Shown here piece by piece: positions 24,738-35,796 of a DNA stretch of 64,000 nucleotides. This DNA comes from Rosa chinensis (taxonomy: Eukaryota > Streptophyta > Magnoliopsida > Rosales > Rosaceae): positions 24,219,001 through 24,283,000 of the forward strand of contig NC_037094.1 of the NCBI RefSeq assembly GCF_002994745.2. Direction: 5' to 3'. How positions within the stretch are numbered: position 1 is the stretch's first letter; each line of letters starts with the position of its first letter. The notes under the pieces are model-generated. The model was not told the DNA's origin, did no database searches, and worked only from the letters and a program-made list of their open reading frames with translations. The position numbers and the translations under genes are program-made.

Positions 24738-27700
24738 GCATCTTTCCCTTCAAATTCAAATCCAAGAAGAAACGAAAGGAGTCAAAATCAGCTCCGGATT
24801 TGAGAAACAAAAGCGACTCCTTAACTCCGGTATTAGACCTTGCCTCGAAATCTCTACCTTAACCAAGAAGCATACCAGAATTGTACAAAGAGAAGGAGCA
24901 GAATTTGAAGGTTTTCTCACTCCAAGAGCTCAGGGATTCAACCAATGGCTTCAGCAGGTTGCAAAAGCTTGGGGAAGGGGGATTTGGGAGTGTGTATAAA
25001 GGAATAATCAAGCCCAAAAATGGCAAGGGTAGTCCAATTTTGGTTGCCATAAAGAAGTTGAATCCACATAGCTTACAGGTTCCAATTCTTATCATCATTA
25101 AGGAACTGTAACTGTTTGGTTAATTTTTTCCATTTTTCTGTCTGTTTTTCTTCCACTTGGTTTTTCTCCATCACTACTGTCTACTTAGTCTTGGATGTTG
25201 AATGATTGTGATGGTAGCATTGAATGCTATTGTATTCTGATCTGAAAGAATTGTCATATTGGATAGGGAATTAAAGTAGTTTGTTTTTGGGTTGAATTAT
25301 TCCTAAAGAATAGTTATATATATGTTCATGTTTTGACTATACTTCTAGTAGTGGCCCTGTTCTGCATTTGTTAATAAACATATGGTTTTTAATTGATCAG
25401 TACATGTGGTTTGTTTAGTAGATTTATTGGGTCTTTGTGATTTTATATCCATGTTAATATAGCTTGTTGGATTTATAAGAAACACTATTCAATTCTTCAA
25501 TATAATCCCAAAATACATGTTAGGCACTAGGCATAGTAGAGTGGGGAGGAAAAAGGGGCATGGGGTTACCAACCCATCCTATCATTCCTAATTCCTGGCC
25601 AATTGGAGTGGGAATGATATGGAAGTAAATAATCAAATAGAGAATGTGCTCAAGTGAGTAGGACATGAAAAAGATTAAATGTGACATAATGATTTTTCCG
25701 TTGAGGTTGAAAGAAATCTGAATGTCTTCTATTGATCAAGTCACAGAAGTTCTGTGGTATACATTTAGTTAACGACCCTACATGCAGTTTTGTGTATGAC
25801 AAATTTGGACCTTGGAATTAATCTGGTGCTCGAACTCTAGGAGTGTGGAGATAATATCATCATTTGTAGTGTTAGCAAGAACCAATAGGAAAGTGAGTAC
25901 TAAACTTAGGCGAATGGATTTCATATAGTGTTTCAAAACCATTACTAAAGTGAATTGTAAATAGACTTGTTTCTATTATGCAGCTATCTGTTGTATGACA
26001 AGGCTCTTACTAGTTACGAAAGAGAGGGGTTTGCTCTCAAGAACATGAATTGGAACAGATTCTCAAATTTTGTGGAAATAGCATTTTAACTTTGAGAATG
26101 GATAAATGTAATGATTTAGCCCTTGAAATGATATTGGTCTGTGTAAAAGATACATCCCATTACTCTTTTAAACTGTTGAGAAAGACTCGCACATTCAACT
26201 GAACTCTAAGTTCAAGTTATCCTTTCCTAAACACCCATTTTGGAGGCATTGTGTGCCTCTCTATTATTTTTATCTATTTAGTTGTCAAGCTTATGGTTCT
26301 TTGCTGTTTTAATATAGGGTCATAAAGAATGGCTTGCAGAGGTTCAATTTCTTGGTGTGGTAAATCACCCAAATCTGGTAAAGCTTCTAGGATATTGCTC
26401 TGTAGATGGAGAAAGAGGGATCCAACGGCTATTGGTATATGAATATATGCCTAATAGGAGCTTAGAGGATCATCTTTTCAACAGGGCTTTGAACCCTCTT
26501 CCTTGGATCACGAGGTTACAAATAATGCTTGGTGCTGCTCAAGGATTGGCTTATCTACACGAGGGACTGGAAGTCCAGGTGAATATAGTTTTCATTTATT
26601 TGACCTATGTTTGACCATGTATTTCCTTCCAGTTTGTTTAGAATGTAGAACTACCATATCATGTGAGAATGCAACTCATATATGTTATTTTGACCAATGG
26701 AATACCAAATCAGTGTGACCTGCTTAGGATAGTGTAGTATTAGAACCACGACTAATGATTGGAATGTAGTAACTATGTATTATACATCTTTTACTTGTCT
26801 GCTGCATTTATAGTGGCATCTCTGGTTTTGGAACTTAAATTGTATCTGCTGCTAATATAATTGCCTCCAGTTACATATATTGGTGGACACTGTCACTTCA
26901 GTAACTGTCCATTATCTTGATGTATTTTGTTCTCTAAAAGCTTAAGCTGTTGGGACCCTGTGGTTGTGTCACATGGTATAAGAGTTCTTGAGTTCAAAAC
27001 CATCTAATGAAATTGCACTCTTCTTTGTTGTCTAGTACAATTTGAAATTGAATATAAAACTTGAGAGTAATATAAAAGAAGCATGAATTAAATTATCATT
27101 CTGTAATTTCTGTGCGTTAATAGGTATCCCCTGTTTACTTCAACACACTAGTCCCCTAATCTTATTCTTCCATTTTTGTAGCTAGAAGTCAATTACAGGG
27201 AACAATTTAAATTCTCGCTACTTAAAAATATACTTTAATGTTAATGTTATAATACTACATCATAGATTTGGTTCAGCTATGATGTAGTATTATAACAAAA
27301 GTCAATTTGAGCCTAGTCATCTTGCTTGTGAGCTTAAAACAAAAGTCATCTTCTATCAATATCCAAATGCTGAAGAGTGTATTTAAGGATGGTAGATACT
27401 GGCTTACCTCACATGGTAATTCCTTATTTTGTTTGAAGACAAGAATTTTTATATACTTTGTTGAACCTTTTTTGTTGCATTGTTTGAATAGGTGATATAT
27501 CGAGATTTCAAATCCTCCAACGTGCTCTTGGATGAGGACTTTAAGCCGAAGCTCTCAGACTTCGGGCTTGCTAGAGAAGGGCCAAAGGGTGACCGTACTC
27601 ATGTATCGACAGCAGTAAGTAGATAATAGATGACTTATTTTACTACTAGCCCAAGTTCTTTTAGAATTCGATGTCAACTTCATTTGGAGGTTGGCAGAAT

Positions 27701-28252
27701 CTTGTTTTAATTGCAATATTGAGAGGACAATTGGTATTAGTTATTATTTACTTTTCTGGTTCTTTGCTTCTATTTAACATTTTCCCTGGTTCATATTGTA
27801 TTTGCTTTTGTTATCAGGTGGTAGGGACTTATGGATATGCTGCCCCAGAGTATGTCGAAACAGGCCATCTTTCCATCCATAGTGACTTATGGAGTTTTGG
27901 TGTGGTGCTGTATGAGATCCTCACTGGGAGGCGTGTCTTAGAAAGACACCGGCCAACAGCGGAGCAGAAGCTTCTTTATTGGGTTAGACAGTACCCTGCA
28001 GACAGTAAAAAGTTCAGCATGATAATAGATCCACTCCTAAGAGACCAGTATTCTATTAATGCAGCTCGAAAAATTGCCAAGTTGGCAGATAGCTGCCTGA
28101 ACAAGAATGCAAAAGACCGGCCAACAATGAATCAGGTGGTAGAGATCTTGAAGCAAGCTATACAAGATTCACAAAAGGGTACCAACTCTGTAAACAACAA
28201 TTTTGGGGCATCTGGGTCTAAATTGGGTAAAAAGAACCCCAAGTTAAGGTGA
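24738..28252 (+). pseudogene. RLCK-VII kinase (PCRK1/PBL19-like), kinase copy 2, four exons but no start
   Basis: Exons are about 24738-25078, 26318-26578, 27492-27614 and 27818-28252, all with GT-AG borders. The kinase core is complete: [81 protein letters not shown]. The family relays immune signals at the plasma membrane. The 5' end is damaged. The expected ATG at the start of exon 1 is gone (the remnant at 12966 keeps it), and a TAA at 24860-24862 replaces a Ser codon in the SLPSPRS segment. After that TAA the first in-frame Met is the one in EYMPNRS, past the ATP site. An ATG at 24736 is out of frame. It is called a pseudogene, although a non-AUG start or a missed upstream exon could rescue it. 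The adenine-site and catalytic motifs show no other damage. Confidence 0.85.
27245..27297. repeat. Perfect 21-bp inverted repeat in kinase 2 intron 2
   Basis: The arms 27245-27265 and 27277-27297 are exact reverse complements around an 11-base loop (atttggttcag). Kinase copy 1 has only the left-arm sequence and the loop at the same place (about 868-898), so the right arm is new in copy 2. Confidence 0.9.
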
Positions 28253-29094
28253 TATAAGAGAGAAGCCTGTGATCAAACGAAAGCATTATTAATAGTGTCT
28301 GCTGTGACTATGTTCTATTTAAATTTTTTAACAGGTTGAAAAGATTGGATAAGTGGAAATGGGAAGTTTTGTGTAAGTTCCAATTTTGCAGACCTCAAAT
28401 ACTTTTAGCCTGCTCTGTTTTTACACCCTTTTTAACTGAAGTTAGGGGTTCTGGTCCAACATGAGGGTGGTTTGATCACTACTGAGAGAGGGTGTGCGTA
28501 CTACTTGAGGGGGCTCGGGTACAATTGGATGGTTATCATTTCTACCTTCTGTTTTCCTGAGACTGAAGCTATGAAAGTTGGAGCAAAGAATGTAGATAAA
28601 GAGGGAGTGAAAAGAATGACAAAAGACACGATCACTCATTAGAAAGGGTAGTTGATTTTATAAGATGTCACTGATCTCTTGGAGCTACAATGTGAGTTTT
28701 CTAGTTTACTGGTTAGCGATGTATGAAACCTTGAAGAAACTACTGTACAATATACATCCGTTTTCCAAAATTACCATATTCTGTCACATTGACATATCCA
28801 TGGTTATCTTACATTAGACATCGTGCATTCTAAACTGAAAGAAGGTAAAAAGAAAACAAAGAGCGAAATGCAGCTACAAAATGAAGAAAGAGGAGGCAAA
28901 GACATCTCAAATCGAAAAACCTCCCATATCCTGCCCTCGGGAGTAGGATACTAACTCCTTCCTCCACATAACAGTAGGCTGCAACTTCTAAGATCATCTT
29001 ATAAAAAGAAAAAAAGACCACACTACAAACATTTATGTAAGTACAAAACAATAAATGATGATCTGCTAGTATTATTAGATAAATCATATCTTTT
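28253..29094. other. 3' flank of kinase copy 2
   Basis: Cassette copy of 1845-2690. No gene was seen, and it likely contains the kinase 3' UTR. Confidence 0.55.
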
Positions 29095-29345
29095 GTACCA
29101 TACATGAATTTGAAATAGGCGCATCTCATGAAGACTTTAGTAGTGAAGTGTCAGAGACTCCCAAAATCCTCTGAAGAATCCAAGCTATGCACTATCGTAA
29201 TAAAATCCTAGGTTTCTGATACCATTAGTTTTTCCTCTGCCACTAGAGATACCAGGATCTTGAGCAGTCGCATATTTCGGGGACTTGAGTGTTAGCTATG
29301 ATCTGCAAAGTCCAAAATTCCCCATAGATGCAGAGTAATAAAATC
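29095..29345 (-). pseudogene. C-terminal remnant of an LRR receptor-like protein
   Basis: This is the counterpart of 2691-2960. On the minus strand, a decayed MGNFGLC segment (29320-29345) leads into frames with GFFRGFWES and FKFMYGTKD. These correspond to the MGNLGLCGPP, membrane-helix and tail parts of the intact RLPs. Stops and frame changes occur throughout. Confidence 0.55.
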
Positions 29346-29844
29346 TCTGAAGTTTGATTGGAATAGATCAGATTAATTGAAATGCTCTGGAATGGAACAA
29401 TATATAATTGCAAGTAATTATTTTGAAATCAATCGAGAAAGCTAGGTTTAAATTACAGCCAGAAAGATGGAATAAAAGTGATACCAGCTCATACTACATA
29501 CAATCCATTATTCACACACATTTCTGAAGAGATAAAAGCATAATAATTATTTCTTGCTGAAAGAGAAAGCAACGACATCTGAAAACCTTCAACATTAACC
29601 CTTGAATCTTTCCACTTCCGGGATCATTAGGCTCATTTCCTCGAATTCCAGAATCTCCTAACATCATGTCAAAACAAATGACAGTCAAAAAACAATATTT
29701 CTAAAAGATTGAACAAATATTTTGTGTTTCCAAACGATTGTAATACTATAAATTTGAAAGAGTTTCTACAAGTATATCTAGCCAGAAAACATAAACACTA
29801 AAAACCAATTATTATGTAGCTTAGTTTACCATTTATCTTTGAAG
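29346..29844. other. 3' flank of RLP2
   Basis: No gene was seen. It resembles 2961-3365 and, at about 29580-29660, the sequence after RLP3 (35690-35790). Confidence 0.5.
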
Positions 29845-32450
29845 TCACCTTTGCAGTTTTGCCTTGTACACAACGGTTTTGACATAAATCCAGTCTTTTG
29901 CATTGTCCAGGAATCTGAAATAAGCATATCTCCAAGAAGTCTTAAGCAGTAAACTGCCGCAGACCATCCAAAATCCAGTGACGAATCCCAGCACAACACT
30001 GATAAAAAATCCCAGGCTTATGAGACCATCATTATCATGTTCTTTGTTATCAATTTCAGTTCCTTCTCCTGGACAACTTTGTGTCAGCGGTGGTCCACAA
30101 AGTCCACGATTTCCCATATATTGAGAAGCATTAAAACCCTGAAGTTGGGTGCCTGATGGAATTCTTCCTGACAAGTTATTGTGTGATAAGTCCAAGACAC
30201 TAAGAAAGTTTAAGCTCGCAAAACTTGAAGGAATTTTACCAGATATCCGGTTTCTTGACAAATCAAGAGATTCCAACATCTTCATGTTACCAAAGTCTTC
30301 AGGAAGCTTTCCCGTCAATTTGTTTCTAGACAGGTTCAGAGATTTCAACTCTGTCATACTTGCTATACTTGGCGGAATTTCCCCAATCAAATAGTTGCTT
30401 GAAATGTCAATGCTTCTCATACCTATAAGATTGGGAAACTCTCTTTCTATTCCTTTCCACACAAGTTCCACATTTTCACCAACTCCAGTATTAGTAGGCA
30501 ACGAGGTTATGTTATTGAAGCAATGTGGCAAGCCTCCTGAAATACTGTTGTGAGAGAGGTCCAAAACATGAATGGCAGCTAGACTGCACAGGGAGAAGGG
30601 TATGATTCCATTGAACTCATTGGACCGTAAGCGTAGAATCACCAAGTTTTTTAGGCTTTGGTCAATCCATGTTGGTATCTTTCCAGACAAGTTATTGTTG
30701 CCAAGGTCAACCATCAATAATCCGGTACAGTTCTCTAAAGAAGGCAATTCTCCTGAAAAGTTGTTATCATGTAACCGCAATATCCCAATTCCCTGTAGAC
30801 TGCCTAACGAGCTTGGTATTTTTCCAGATAATTTATTCTTTCCCAAATTCAATAGATACAAACTTTGAAATTGCATCCAACAATTAGGAGCCTCCCCAGA
30901 CAATAGGTTCTTAGAAATGTCAAGATACATCCAATATGGAGACTGCGTTGCACATAAGGAAGACAAATGTCCTGAAAACCTATTATTCGAGAGATACAGC
31001 CTTTGTAGCATAGGAGAAAATGATGGCAATGCGCCAGAAAATAGATTAGAAGACAAGTTGAGAGTAAACAAGCTTGTTGATGATAGATTCGGCAGTTTTC
31101 CTGATAGTCCAGCATTAGAGAGATAAAGATCAGTAAGATCTGTCTGCGTTAGAATCCACTTGGGAAAAGCTGGTCCCATCTTGCAAGAGGACATATCTAA
31201 CCTCAAAAGCTGAAATGGTGGATTCCAATCAGAGCTCAGGTTGATAGAGAAACGATTACCAGAAAGACTCAAATACTGTAAACGAGAGAGGTTCAAAAAG
31301 TGGGCTTCTGTTATGACACCACTCAAAGAATTCCCTCTGAGATACAAGCTTTCAAGGCTAGAGAGTTGCCCGACACTCTTGGGTACAGACCCATTTAGTT
31401 GATTATTTGAAAGATATAACTTTCTTAACTTTAAAAAACGTTTCAAATCTGGCAATGATCCCCAAAATTGGTTAAAACCCAAGTCCACGGTCTCAAGTGT
31501 GTTCTCAGCACAAGACAAGGTTTTAACAGAGTCCTCAAAGTTTTCAGACAATTGGTTTGACCATAAGGTCAACGACTCTAAGCTGCATAAGTTTTGAATG
31601 CCTTTTGGTATCCCACCTTCAAGTTTATTCCAAGACAGATCAATATGGACAAAGTTGCTGCTGACATTGGCTATCCAATAAAATATTGAAGAATTAAGAG
31701 AGTTCCCAGAGAGGTCAAGGAGTTGAAGAGAGGTGGAAGAATTAATAAAGGAAAGTGATCTTAGATTGACATCAGGAAGCTCACACCAAGATAACTGAAG
31801 CTCGGTCAGCGAAGTGAGCTTGCTTAAAGATTGTGGCCAATTCACAACCTTTGACAAATCTAGATATGACATGTTCAGGTATCTCAAGGAAGAAAGATGA
31901 GATAACCACTCAAGATTTTCAGGACTAACAACTTGGTTATGGTAAAGATCAAGAGTGTGCAAATTAGAGAGGTTTCCAAGTTGGGGAGGAATAGGTCCAC
32001 TGAAATTAGCATCTGCAAGTTTGAGTTCTTTCAGTTGACTCAGAGAGCCAATGAACTTGGGAATGATCATTCCTCCAAAATCATTATAACTGAGGTCCAA
32101 GTAATTTAGATATCGCAATTCAAGTAGTGAAGGACTAATTTCACCTCTCCGTTTAATGGAATGGTAATAACTATAAGAGAGATCAAGAGTGATGACATGA
32201 CCTGTTTGGTTGTTGCATGCTATTCCTCTCCACTTGCAGCAATCTTTCTCACTTTCCAAGAGTCAAGAGCACTGGACTCATCCACAAGGCCTTGTTTGAA
32301 CTGGAGAAGAGCATGCCTTTCACTCTCCAAGCACATGATGTTGTTGGAGCTTCCAACACTTGAACAACAAATAGCAGAGGCAATGGCCAGGCACACAAGC
32401 CCAACCAAACCAGAATGCATAGACCCACCACTCATTATACTGAAAAACAT
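29845..32450 (-). pseudogene. LRR receptor-like protein RLP2 (EIX2/Cf type), open except for a 1-nt frameshift
   Basis: From the ATG at 32450 (MFFSIMSGGS) the protein would be about 867 residues: signal peptide, N-terminal cap (CLESERHALLQFK, DCCKWRGIACNNQTGH), roughly 25 LRRs, an acidic juxtamembrane stretch (EGTEIDNKEHDNDG), a membrane helix (SVVLGFVTGFWMVCGSLLL) and a tail of about 30 residues. No kinase is present, as usual for RLPs that pair with adaptor kinases for microbial sensing at the plasma membrane. The one lesion is at 32253-32255, where RLP1 and RLP3 have four T and this copy three. That shifts the frame between DSWK and EKDCCKW. All 804 codons after it are open. The change is in a short homopolymer, so a sequencing or assembly error is possible and the gene could be intact. 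RLP2 lies tail to tail with kinase 2. Confidence 0.9.
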
Positions 32451-32640
32451 GATTATGAAGATGATATGCAACCTGTAAAGTGAAGTATATATAGTTGAAG
32501 CAAAAGGACTTTGGAAACTACATATGTACAATCGTGGAAACAGCAATGGAGTTGCTTCATTGACTGACTTGATCGGCATAATTTGGAAATTGGGTTTTTC
32601 CTTCGTCGATTATCACGTGGTTTTGTACAATCATTCTATG
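32451..32640 (-). promoter_or_regulatory. Promoter and 5' leader of RLP2
   Basis: Conserved with the region upstream of RLP1. A TATA motif (tatatata) lies at 32486-32493, about 40 bp before the ATG on the minus strand. Regulatory role inferred. Confidence 0.55.
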
Positions 32641-32749
32641 TTTCTCTCCTTTCTGATTATCACGTGGTTTTGTACTTAGGCTGGGCCCTCAACTGGACCC
32701 CAAGACTCTCTTCTCTTGTAAAATTGAGAAATTTGTAAAATTCGTGAAA

Positions 32750-32814
32750 ATGGAGAAAGCTTTCACTCTGGTTCAGACAGTTGCAGTGGCAACAGTCTTC
32801 TACGTTTCCTGCTG
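32750..32814 (+). pseudogene. Small membrane-protein gene, copy C: exon 1 only
   Basis: An ATG at 32750 opens MEKAFTLVQTVAVATVFYVSC, ending at a donor 'gctg|gtactt' identical to that of copy A. Exon 2 is missing: after about 32870 the sequence becomes kinase intron 2. The hydrophobic stretch suggests a membrane anchor. Copies A and B keep exon 2, so no copy in the window is complete. Confidence 0.45.
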
Positions 32815-32869
32815 GTACTTGCTTACTTTCTCTCAATTCCATTCTTTTCAAAACATATACCCGGCTCGT

Positions 32870-33672
32870 CATACATCTACTTGTTTGCTGCATTTATAGT
32901 GACATCTCTGGTTTTGGAATTAAAATTGTATGTGTTACTAATATAATTACCTTCAGTTACATACCTTGGTGGACACTGTCACTTCGGTAACTGTCCATTA
33001 TCTTGATGTATTCTGTACTCTAAAAGCTTTAGCTGTTGGGACCCTGTGGTTGTGTCACATGGTATAAGAGTTCTTGAGTTCAAAACCTTCAAATGCCATT
33101 GCACTCTTCTTTGCTGTCTAGTACAAAGCGAAATTGGACATAAAACTTGAGAGTAATATAAAAGAAGCATGAACTAAATTATCATTCTGTAAGTTCTGTG
33201 CCTTAATAAGTAACCCCTGTTTACTTCAACACACCAGTCCCCTGATCTTGTTCTTCCATTTCTGTAGCTGAAAGTCAATTAAGGGGAAAAATCAAAATTC
33301 TTACTACTTAAAAATGCTTTCTTGTGCTTTAATGTTAATGTTATAATACTACATCATAGACTTGGTCAGCTCTTCTTGTCAGCTAGAACAAAAGTCATCT
33401 TCTGTTTTTGCTTCTGGCCATCAATATCCAAATGCTGAAGAGTGTATTAAAGACCGGCCAACAATGAATCAGGTAGTAGAGATGTTGAAGCAAGCTACAC
33501 AAGATACAAAAGGGTACCAACTCTGTAAATAACAATTTTGGGGCATCTGGGTCTAAATTGGCTAAAAAGAACCCCAAGTTGAGGTGATATAATAGAGAAG
33601 CCTGTGATCAAACGAAAGCATTATCAGTAGTGTCTGCTGTGACTGTGTTCTATTTAAATATTTTAACAGGTT
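32870..33672 (+). pseudogene. Kinase remnant: intron 2 fused to the end of exon 4
   Basis: 32870-33448 follows kinase intron 2 (compare 395-985). It then jumps at 'gtgtatt|aaagaccgg' directly into the end of exon 4 (RPTMNQVVE), losing exon 3, intron 3 and most of exon 4. The exon 4 tail loses frame further on and the 3' UTR continues to about 33672. It belongs to a third, collapsed kinase-RLP cassette. Confidence 0.8.
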
Positions 33673-33832
33673 GAAGTGACAACTATATATTGCTAATACT
33701 CCTACAATTGGATCAAATAACGCGTCATTCTTTTTTCACTTGCTTATGTCTTCTTCTGTTTTTTTTTTTTTGTTTGGATCAAGTTTTGCTTGCTTTTGTC
33801 AAATTTCAATAAAGCAGTCAGACATTTAGGCT

Positions 33833-33962
33833 TGATGTATCGACATTTTAAATCCTCTAACGTGCTTTTGGATGAGGACTTTAAGCTGAATCTTCTATAT
33901 TGGGTTAGGCAGTTCTCCTGCAGAGAGTAAAAAAATCAGCATGATACTAGATCCACTCCTGA
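33833..33962 (+). pseudogene. Kinase remnant: exon 3 fused to exon 4 by deletion
   Basis: The start of exon 3 ([16 protein letters not shown]) runs straight into the LLYWVRQ part of exon 4 without an intron. The Asp of YRD has become His. The joint lies at a short shared word (aagc), as expected for deletion at microhomology rather than splicing. It breaks off after the region matching MIIDPLL. Confidence 0.75.
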
Positions 33963-34119
33963 TCGAGTCTATCGATCCTCTCCTGTTCAACAACCATATA
34001 TTGTGTGTTTCATATGATTACCGCTTCACTCATACTATAAATTAGAATATCTTTCTAATTGCAAGTCCTGTCAAACACCACAAATAAAGAAACAAACTTG
34101 TGTAACTTATTTTACTTTG

Positions 34120-34280
34120 CCATTTATCTCTGACGTCTCCCCTGCACTACTCTTGCCTTGTACTCGGCCGTTCATATCAAATCTTATGCTGGAGGCCTGG
34201 AGCTCCCAACTCTTGAACAACTAATTGCAGAGGTAACGAGCAAGCATAGAAGCCCAACCAACACTTGCTACTCATAATGT
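34120..34280 (-). pseudogene. RLP remnant: last codons joined to the signal-peptide region
   Basis: Plus-strand bases from 34125 match the 3' end of the RLPs (the region encoding KAKVQR), then at about 34190-34200 switch to the signal-peptide and cap region (compare 32345-32420). All of the LRRs are gone, an internal deletion of roughly 2.4 kb. Together with 32870-33962 it marks a third cassette. Confidence 0.7.
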
Positions 34281-35796
34281 AAATATAGTCTCTGCATTTG
34301 ATAATGAATAAAGCGACAGAAAGATCTCTACAATCTAGCTATAAATAGCTACATTGTGTGTTGTGTGGACTTGAATGCTGAAAAGTTACAAATACTAAAG
34401 TGAATGTATGAAATCAATAAAATAGATTCATCACTGACCCTGCAAGCTCGGACGAGTAACTGTAGAGAGCTCAGAAGATACTAAACAAGGCTTCGCTTGC
34501 ACAAGTAAAACCTCAAACAGCTGGTCTGCATTTTTACTATTGAACTTCAAATCTGTTTTTGGCATTAGAATAAAAGTTCTGCCACAGAAAATGAACACAA
34601 AATTCAAACAGATACTTTTTGAATGAAAACAATTTGTGCATTTTTACTGCGTTTCACCCTGATTGAGCTTTGGGATTGATTAAGAAACACGAGAGAATAT
34701 ACATCTTCATGTCAAGGACTCAAAACATATACCCGAAAGAATATACATCTTCGACCAAGTTTGTCCCATCTTAGTGTCTTCTACTTAAAATCTTCCATAT
34801 ACAATATGTATTCAATCAATAATTGGAAAAAATTAAAATCTTCAAACATATTTAATTGAACAACCAAATAAGCAAGCATAGAAGCATATCATATAGAAGT
34901 CCATGTATGACTCACTCATAAAATAGTCGAGAATCTGGCAGGTGCTATCACAGACTTTGAAGGTTTCATAGCCTTTAAACATATACGATCACGATGTTGT
35001 AGAATGTAGCAGCACAGTACTTATCAAAATGAAATATACTGCCAGCTAGAACCAATTGCACTTGACCCTATATGGAACCAGTTTATGAACTTATCTTCTT
35101 TGTTTTGCATTTCATCAAACACATTGTGGGCATACTTCACAGTTCACAATGGTCAAAACGCAATATCTTCAGAGGATGAACAACCATTCTCCTTTTTCCT
35201 AACTTTTATCTTCAGAGGATGAACAACCATTCTCCTTTTTCCTAACTTTTGTGATATACTATGTCATGTATATGCAAGGAGATATTACAGAGGAGACTTC
35301 AAAGATAAATGGTGACGTGATAACCGAAAGCCACCGTTTTGACAAAAGCTAGTCTCAAAGATAAATGGTAAACTGCCACCCACTGACTCCGTTTGGACAA
35401 ATGTCGTGTAGTATAGAAGAAGGAGAAGAACCTCCTCTAAACTAAAATCCAAGATTTAAATTTTACCGAAGGTGAAACTAACTAAAGGAATGAATGATTA
35501 ATTATAATGACCTGCTCAATAATGACATCGAGTTTTTGTTTTTTCAAATTGCAGCTATTCAAATTAGCTATCATCCATCAATTATACAAATGTCTCAATG
35601 AAGAAAAAAAAAGCATAATATCATCAGGGCTTGTATCAGCCCATATTACATTTCTCAAGAGAAACAACCATAATATTTATTTCTTGCTGAAAGAGAAAGC
35701 AAAGACATCTAAAAACCTTCCACATTAAGCCTTGAAATTCCAGTTCTGGGGTAATTAAGCTCATTGCCCAGAATGCGCGCCAGCAGCCCCTACGAT
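34281..35796. other. Spacer before the end of RLP3
   Basis: AT-rich, no gene. Around 35285-35370 it contains two short scraps resembling the RLP 3' end ('caaagataaatggt'). A 43-bp tandem duplication occupies 35165-35250. Confidence 0.5.
35165..35250. repeat. 43-bp tandem duplication
   Basis: 'atcttcagaggatg' begins copies at 35165 and 35208, and the two 43-bp copies read identical. It is in non-coding sequence. Confidence 0.9.

Noticed and set aside
24736..24999. An 87-codon frame starting with an ATG at the kinase 2 exon 1
   Set aside because: It is out of frame with the conserved kinase codons, which run through the same bases in another frame.
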